Shown here: positions 60,245-64,000 of the stretch, piece after piece | How positions within the stretch are numbered: position 1 is the first letter of the stretch | How the letters are laid out: the number at the start of each line of letters is the position of its first letter | Program-made: the position numbers and the translations under genes | The notes under the pieces: model-generated | What the model was told of the DNA's origin: nothing | Seen by the model: only the letters and a program-made list of their open reading frames with translations | Databases searched by the model: none | DNA from: Tabrizicola oligotrophica | Lineage (GTDB): Bacteria; Pseudomonadota; Alphaproteobacteria; Rhodobacterales; Rhodobacteraceae | Assembly (NCBI RefSeq): GCF_011008935.1 | Contig: NZ_JAAIVJ010000001.1 | Coordinates: 496,001-560,000 of the forward strand | DNA length: 64,000 nt | Direction of reading: 5' to 3'

Positions 60245-61119
60245 AGGATCGCCGCCAGCGAATAGACCGCCAGCGCCGCCCAGATCAGGCCGAAGGCGGC
60301 GGCATGCCAGCGGCTGAACGGCTCGCCCATCACCACCACGGCGGAAAACGCCTGCAGGGTCGGGTTCAGATATTGCACCACGCCCAGGGTCGACAGCCGG
60401 ACCCGCTGCGCGCCCCACGAAAGCAGGATCAGCGGCAGGCCGGAAATCAGCCCGGTGACCGGCAGCATCAGCGTGGTGTAAAGCTCGCGCCCCCACAGCC
60501 CGCCAGCGCGGCCGAACTCCAGCCAGCCGGCGACATGCGCCCCCAGAAGCCAGATCACCGCAAGCGGCGCGATCACCAGCACTTCCGCCGTGACCGAAAC
60601 CATGGCCGGCGCCGTCATCTCCTTTTTCAGCACCAGATAGGGCGCGAAACTGAAAGCCAGCACCAGCGCAATCCATGGCGCCACACCCATGCCATAGGTC
60701 AGCACCAGAACCGCCAGAGCGGCCAGCGCCACGGCAAGGCCCTGCGCGCGCGTCAACCGCTCGCCCAGCAGCACGACGCCCATGACCACCGAGACCAGCG
60801 GCAGGATGTAATAGCCAAGGCTCGCTTCGACAGCATGCCCCGCCTGAATTGCCCAGATGAATATCCCCCAGTTCAGCGCAATCACCGCGCCCGCCAGTGC
60901 AACCCGCAGGCCCCTTGGCCCAAGGATCAGCCGCCAGACCTGCCCCAACCGCCCCTGCACGCCCAAAAGCGCGCCAAAGAAGATCAGCGTCCAGAGCAGC
61001 CGATGCGACAGGACTTCAAGCGGCGGCACATGGGCCATCGCCTTGTAGTAAAGCGTCGCAAAGCCCCAGATCAGACAGGCCGCGACAATCGCCGCCACAC
61101 CCTTTGCTGCTTCGCTCAT
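60151..61119 (-). CDS. rarD: RarD/EamA family permease
   Basis: The 322-residue protein has ten membrane helices and the RarD start (GVAAIVAACLIWGFATLYYKAMAHVPPLEVLSHRLLW), with ALNWGIFIWAIQAGHAVEASLGYYI and a VQYLNPTLQAFSAVVVMGEPF second repeat. RarD proteins are drug/metabolite-type exporters of unknown substrate. Its last 31 codons (after about residue 291) are antisense to the LOG gene and look like a tail gained by loss of an earlier stop; the family is usually near 295 residues. Confidence 0.87.
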   Translation of the reverse strand: MSEAAKGVAAIVAACLIWGFATLYYKAMAHVPPLEVLSHRLLWTLIFFGALLGVQGRLGQVWRLILGPRGLRVALAGAVIALNWGIFIWAIQAGHAVEASLGYYILPLVSVVMGVVLLGERLTRAQGLAVALAALAVLVLTYGMGVAPWIALVLAFSFAPYLVLKKEMTAPAMVSVTAEVLVIAPLAVIWLLGAHVAGWLEFGRAGGLWGRELYTTLMLPVTGLISGLPLILLSWGAQRVRLSTLGVVQYLNPTLQAFSAVVVMGEPFSRWHAAAFGLIWAALAVYSLAAILQDRAARRAACSAATSATGENSPSIEASAKP

Positions 61120-61139
61120 CGCTGTCCCCGAAATGCAGA

Positions 61140-61164
61140 CCGCCGCCCCGGCTGGGGGCGGCGG
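61140..61164 (-). terminator. Terminator of sodB
   Basis: CCGCCGCCCC/GGGGCGGCGG, a 10-bp stem with a 5-nt loop, lies 36 bp after the sodB stop; the minus strand then reads TCTGCATTTCGG. Confidence 0.75.
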
Positions 61165-61199
61165 CCTTACGTCTCACATGGGCCTCAGGCCCGCAAGCC

Positions 61200-61802
61200 T
61201 CAGAGCTTGGCGGCGACGGCTTCCCAGTTGACCAGCTTTTCAAGGAAGTTGGTCAGATAGGCCGGGCGCTTGTTGCGGAAGTCGATGTAATACGAATGCT
61301 CCCAGACATCGCAGCCCAGAAGCGCGGTCTGGCCAAAGCACAGCGGGTTCACGCCGTTTTCGGTCTTTGTGACCTTCAGCGCGCCGTCCTTGTCCTTCAC
61401 CAGCCAGGCCCAGCCCGAGCCGAACTGGCCCGCACCGGCGGCGGCGAAATCTTCCTTGAACTTGGCGACCGAACCGAAGGCCTCGGTCAGCGCCTTTTCC
61501 AGGTTGCCGGGCATCTTCTTGTCCGCGCCCGGCCCCATCACTTCCCAGAACAGGTTGTGATTCCAGTGCTGCGAGGCGTTGTTGAAGATGCCGTTCTGCG
61601 CCACGGCGCCGGCGTTGTAGGTGCCGCGCACGATGTCTTCCAGCGACTTCGATTCCCACTCGGTCCCGGCGATCAGCTTGTTGCCGTTGTCGACATAGGC
61701 CTTGTGGTGCAGGTCGTGGTGATACTCGAGGGTTTCCTTGGACATGCCGAGCGCAGCCAGCGCGTCATGGGCATAGGGCAGATCGGGCAGAGTGAAAGCC
61801 AT
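61200..61802 (-). CDS. sodB: Superoxide dismutase (Fe/Mn)
   Basis: The 200-residue enzyme dismutates superoxide. Metal ligands are seen as His27 (LEYHHDLHH region), His81 (FNNASQHWNHNLFW), Asp in CDVWEHSYYIDF and the His that follows. The GAGQFGSGWAW segment and Gln in the active site favour the iron enzyme over the manganese one (inference). The AGGAG ribosome binding site lies 6 nt before the ATG, and a leader hairpin directly precedes it. It is monocistronic with its own terminator. Confidence 0.94.
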   Translation of the reverse strand: MAFTLPDLPYAHDALAALGMSKETLEYHHDLHHKAYVDNGNKLIAGTEWESKSLEDIVRGTYNAGAVAQNGIFNNASQHWNHNLFWEVMGPGADKKMPGNLEKALTEAFGSVAKFKEDFAAAGAGQFGSGWAWLVKDKDGALKVTKTENGVNPLCFGQTALLGCDVWEHSYYIDFRNKRPAYLTNFLEKLVNWEAVAAKL

Positions 61803-61815
61803 CGGACTTCTCCTG

Positions 61816-61840
61816 TTCAGGGGTTCGCGTCACCCCTGAA
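61816..61840 (-). promoter_or_regulatory. Leader hairpin in front of sodB
   Basis: A 9-bp stem (TTCAGGGGT/ACCCCTGAA) with a 7-nt loop ends 3-4 nt before the sodB ribosome binding site on the minus strand. It may be an operator or an mRNA structure that modulates translation. Confidence 0.45.
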
Positions 61841-61886
61841 TAAGAGGCCAAGGGCCGGGAAGGTCAAGGGTTTGCGGCCCGGCGGA

Positions 61887-63002
61887 TCAGGTTTTTCCGC
61901 CCGGCAAGGCCGCCTCGATCGCCGTCCAAAGCACCTCCACCGGCTCGACGCCAACCGAAAGCCGGATGAAGCCCGGCGCCACCTTGTCACCCCAGCGCGC
62001 CCGCCGCTCCCCCGCCGTATGCACGCCGCCGAAACTGGTGGCCTGCTCGATCAGCGGGCAGGCGCGCAGGAAGGCTTCGGCCTCCGCCTCGTCGGCCAGT
62101 TCGAGCCCGATCAGGAAGCCGCCGTTCAGCATCTGGGTCCGCGCCACCGCATGGGACGGATCGCTGTCCAGCCCCGGATAGCGCAGCGCCCGGACCGCCG
62201 GATGCGCCTTCAGCCGCGCAGCAATCACTGCCGCACTTTCGCACATCCGTGCAAGCCGCACTTCCAGCGTCTCGATGCCGCGATGCACCAGATAGGCCTC
62301 GAACGGCCCCGGCACCGACCCCGTCTGTCGCCGCCCCTCGCGGATGCGCGCCATCAGATTGGCGTCGCGCCCCGCAACATGGCCGAAAAGCGCATCCGAA
62401 TGCCCGGCCGGCGCCTTGGTATCGGCTGCCACCACCAGATCGGCGCCGAGGTCCAGCGGGCGCTGCAACAGGGGCGTCATCGTGGTATTGTCGGCAATCA
62501 CCTTTGCCCCCGCCGCATGGGCGCGGGCGGCCAGCGCGGCAATGTCCAGCACATCCAGCCCGGGGTTCGACGGCGTTTCGATATAGATCACGTCAAAGCC
62601 GGTGAAGTCCGCCACCGCCATCTCCAGCGTCGGCACCTCCACCACCTCCACCCCGTAGACCGCCAGAAGATCGCGCCCCAGAAGCCGGGTGACATAATAG
62701 CCATCCGAAGGGATCATCACCTTCGCCCCGGCCCGCAGCGTGGCAATCAGCGCGGCCGAAATCGCCGCCATGCCCGAGGGGAAAGCCACCACCTCCGCCG
62801 CCTCCAGCAGCGCAAGCTGCGCCTCCACCGCATCCCAGGTCGGCTGGCCCGAGCGGCCATAGTAATAGGCCGCGCCCTGCGCTTCGGGCAGATGAAACGT
62901 GGTCGCCACCGAAATCGGCGGCGCCACCGGCTCGCCAAGGGCCAGCCCCGCCTTGCGGTGATGCAACACCTGCGCCATCCGCGCCTTCGCCACCTCGTCC
63001 AT
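61887..63002 (-). CDS. PLP-dependent trans-sulfuration family enzyme (cystathionine lyase-like)
   Basis: The 371-residue enzyme belongs to the Cys/Met metabolism PLP family. Family marks are PPISVATTFHLPE, YYYGRSGQPTWDAVEAQLALLE, AFPSGMAAISA and the ADNTTMTPLLQRPLDLGADLVV block; the PLP lysine is in ADTKAPAGHSD (family consensus STKYxxGHxD). Such enzymes act as cystathionine gamma- or beta-lyases or synthases; which one cannot be decided. The ATG at 63002 has AGGAGG at a 6-nt spacing and is preferred over an upstream ATG that lies within composite repeat C. It sits downstream of the dehydrogenase gene at the window edge. Confidence 0.88.
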   Translation of the reverse strand: MDEVAKARMAQVLHHRKAGLALGEPVAPPISVATTFHLPEAQGAAYYYGRSGQPTWDAVEAQLALLEAAEVVAFPSGMAAISAALIATLRAGAKVMIPSDGYYVTRLLGRDLLAVYGVEVVEVPTLEMAVADFTGFDVIYIETPSNPGLDVLDIAALAARAHAAGAKVIADNTTMTPLLQRPLDLGADLVVAADTKAPAGHSDALFGHVAGRDANLMARIREGRRQTGSVPGPFEAYLVHRGIETLEVRLARMCESAAVIAARLKAHPAVRALRYPGLDSDPSHAVARTQMLNGGFLIGLELADEAEAEAFLRACPLIEQATSFGGVHTAGERRARWGDKVAPGFIRLSVGVEPVEVLWTAIEAALPGGKT

Positions 63003-63015
63003 GCCCGTCCTCCTG

Positions 63016-63073
63016 CCTTTCATACTGGCTCAAATATCCTGCAGGGGGGTCCGGGGGGACGCAAAGTCCCCCC
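63016..63073 (-). repeat. Composite intergenic repeat, copy C
   Basis: On the minus strand an 8-bp hairpin (GGGGGGAC/GTCCCCCC, 63053-63073) is followed after 13 nt by the 24-nt core (63016-63039), identical to copy B. The core ends 13 nt upstream of the start codon at 63002. Confidence 0.75.
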
Positions 63074-63092
63074 GAGGTCCGGCAGCGAAGCC

Positions 63093-63992
63093 TTACTCCA
63101 GCCTCGCCGGGAACCCCGGCGCGCGCAAGTCGGTGTCCAGCAAATCTTCCAGCAATTTCGCAATCATCGGCGATTGTGCCTGCCCGCCATAGGCCGCCTT
63201 CGCCGCGACATAGGTCTGTTCGGTCATGCTGGCCAGGTCCAAAGGCACGCCGAACTCGCGGCCGAACTCCAGCGCAAAACCCAGATCCTTCAGCGCCAGA
63301 TCGACGTTGAAGGCGATGTCGTAAGACCCGTTCAGAATGAGCGCGCCTTCGGTTTCATGCACAAAGGAATTGCCCGAACTGGCCCTGATCGCCTGCCAGG
63401 CCTGCCCCAGATCCAGACCGCCGCGACGCGCCAGCATCAGCGCCTCGGAGGTCGCCTTGAGGTGGATAAAAGCCAGCATGTTGGTGATGACCTTGATGAT
63501 CGAGGCAGAGCCCAAAGGCCCCATGTGGAAGATCCTGTCGCCCATGGCTTCCATCGCCCCATGGTGCAGATCAAACATGTCTCTGTCGCCCCCCGCCAGC
63601 ATGGTGATCTTGCCATGCTGCGCCAGATGCACCCCGCCGGTCACCGGCAGCTCCAGCATCCGCACGCCCGCTTCGGCCGCAACCCCGGCCAGCCGCAGCA
63701 CCTCGTCGCGCCCCAGCGTCGACATTTCCAGCCAATGCGCCCCCGGCTTCATCGCCGGCAGCATGGCGCGCAACACCCGCTCCGACACCGCCGGCGACGG
63801 CAGGCAGGTGAGGACATGATCGACCTCCGCTGCCAGCGCCTCGGCGCTATCGGCAAGGGTCGCGCCCATGGCCACCAACGGATCGGCAAGCCTCGGGTTC
63901 AGGTCATAAACCGTCACCTTGAAGCCCGCCTTCACCAGACACCCGGCACAGGCCGCCCCGAGATTGCCAAGGCCGATGTATCCATAATGCAT
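63093..63992 (-). CDS. NAD(P)-dependent beta-hydroxyacid dehydrogenase (3-hydroxyisobutyrate dehydrogenase family)
   Basis: The roughly 299-residue protein has the Rossmann start HYGYIGLGNLGAACAGCLVKAGF and the helical C-terminal domain. The substrate-binding ELPVTGGVHLAQHGKITMLAGG and the catalytic lysine in SASIIKVITNMLAF (about residue 170) match the family, as does NVDLALKDLGFALEFG. It may act on 3-hydroxyisobutyrate, tartronate semialdehyde or a related beta-hydroxyacid. An ATG at 63992 is preferred over an in-frame TTG at 63998. The true upstream region lies outside the window. Confidence 0.88.
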   Translation of the reverse strand: MHYGYIGLGNLGAACAGCLVKAGFKVTVYDLNPRLADPLVAMGATLADSAEALAAEVDHVLTCLPSPAVSERVLRAMLPAMKPGAHWLEMSTLGRDEVLRLAGVAAEAGVRMLELPVTGGVHLAQHGKITMLAGGDRDMFDLHHGAMEAMGDRIFHMGPLGSASIIKVITNMLAFIHLKATSEALMLARRGGLDLGQAWQAIRASSGNSFVHETEGALILNGSYDIAFNVDLALKDLGFALEFGREFGVPLDLASMTEQTYVAAKAAYGGQAQSPMIAKLLEDLLDTDLRAPGFPARLE

Positions 63993-64000
63993 GGTCAAAC

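Overview
The window comes from a GC-rich alphaproteobacterium, most likely a member of the Rhodobacteraceae (Rhodobacter/Tabrizicola/Gemmobacter-like; inferred from gene content, not from a search). Supporting signs are the prfA-prmC-DUF4167 neighbourhood, the lptF-lptG-lptD-surA-pdxA-rsmA operon, the zwf-pgl-pgi operon, the glgP-glgB-glgC-glgA-glgX-pgm operon and a form II coxS-coxL-coxM cluster. Nearly all of the window is dense chromosomal coding sequence with short intergenic gaps.

Layout. 0.2-5 kb: sulfotransferase, fasciclin protein, flavodoxin-fold oxidoreductase, tRNA-Gly(CCC) followed by a small AT-richer insert bounded by a second partial tRNA copy, CHAP hydrolase, RidA protein. 5-9 kb: SGNH acyltransferase, a scrap of pgi, and an RTX protein. 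9.1-12.9 kb: zwf-pgl-pgi, the entry to the Entner-Doudoroff pathway. 13-14.4 kb: MgtC/SapB protein and HNH endonuclease. 14.5-18.8 kb: molybdenum hydroxylase (S, L and M subunits) with a CoxG protein. 18.8-23 kb: LuxR response regulator, FIST protein and soluble hybrid histidine kinase. 23-34.5 kb: lytic transglycosylase, then the full glycogen operon. 34.6-37.9 kb: Rrf2 regulator, copper P-type ATPase and copper chaperone. 38-43.2 kb: a 47-residue Q-rich protein, TfoX-C protein, membrane aspartic protease, MarC, nitroreductase, ABC-F ATPase, ndk. 43.2-52.9 kb: holC and pepA, then the outer-membrane LPS export operon through rsmA. 52.9-58.4 kb: DUF4167 protein, prmC, prfA, Atm1-type exporter and a divergent ArsR regulator. 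58.5-64 kb: LysM protein, LOG-family hydrolase, RarD permease, superoxide dismutase, a trans-sulfuration enzyme and a beta-hydroxyacid dehydrogenase.

How the parts connect. Carbon storage and glucose oxidation appear to be tied by a shared LacI-type palindrome: GTTAGCGCTAAC lies upstream of zwf and a near-identical copy abuts glgP. Copper handling (copA, copZ) sits beside an Rrf2 regulator that has an FNR-type box in its upstream region. The Atm1-type exporter and its ArsR neighbour share an intergenic 24-bp palindrome.

The most unusual items are (1) the 1,263-bp insert in tRNA-Gly, flanked by 46-bp direct repeats, carrying one recognisable gene of unknown function and no integrase; (2) a degenerate, internally deleted second copy of the pgi 3' region on the far side of the RTX gene; and (3) a dispersed composite repeat (GC hairpin followed by a conserved 24-nt core), present five times in intergenic DNA.
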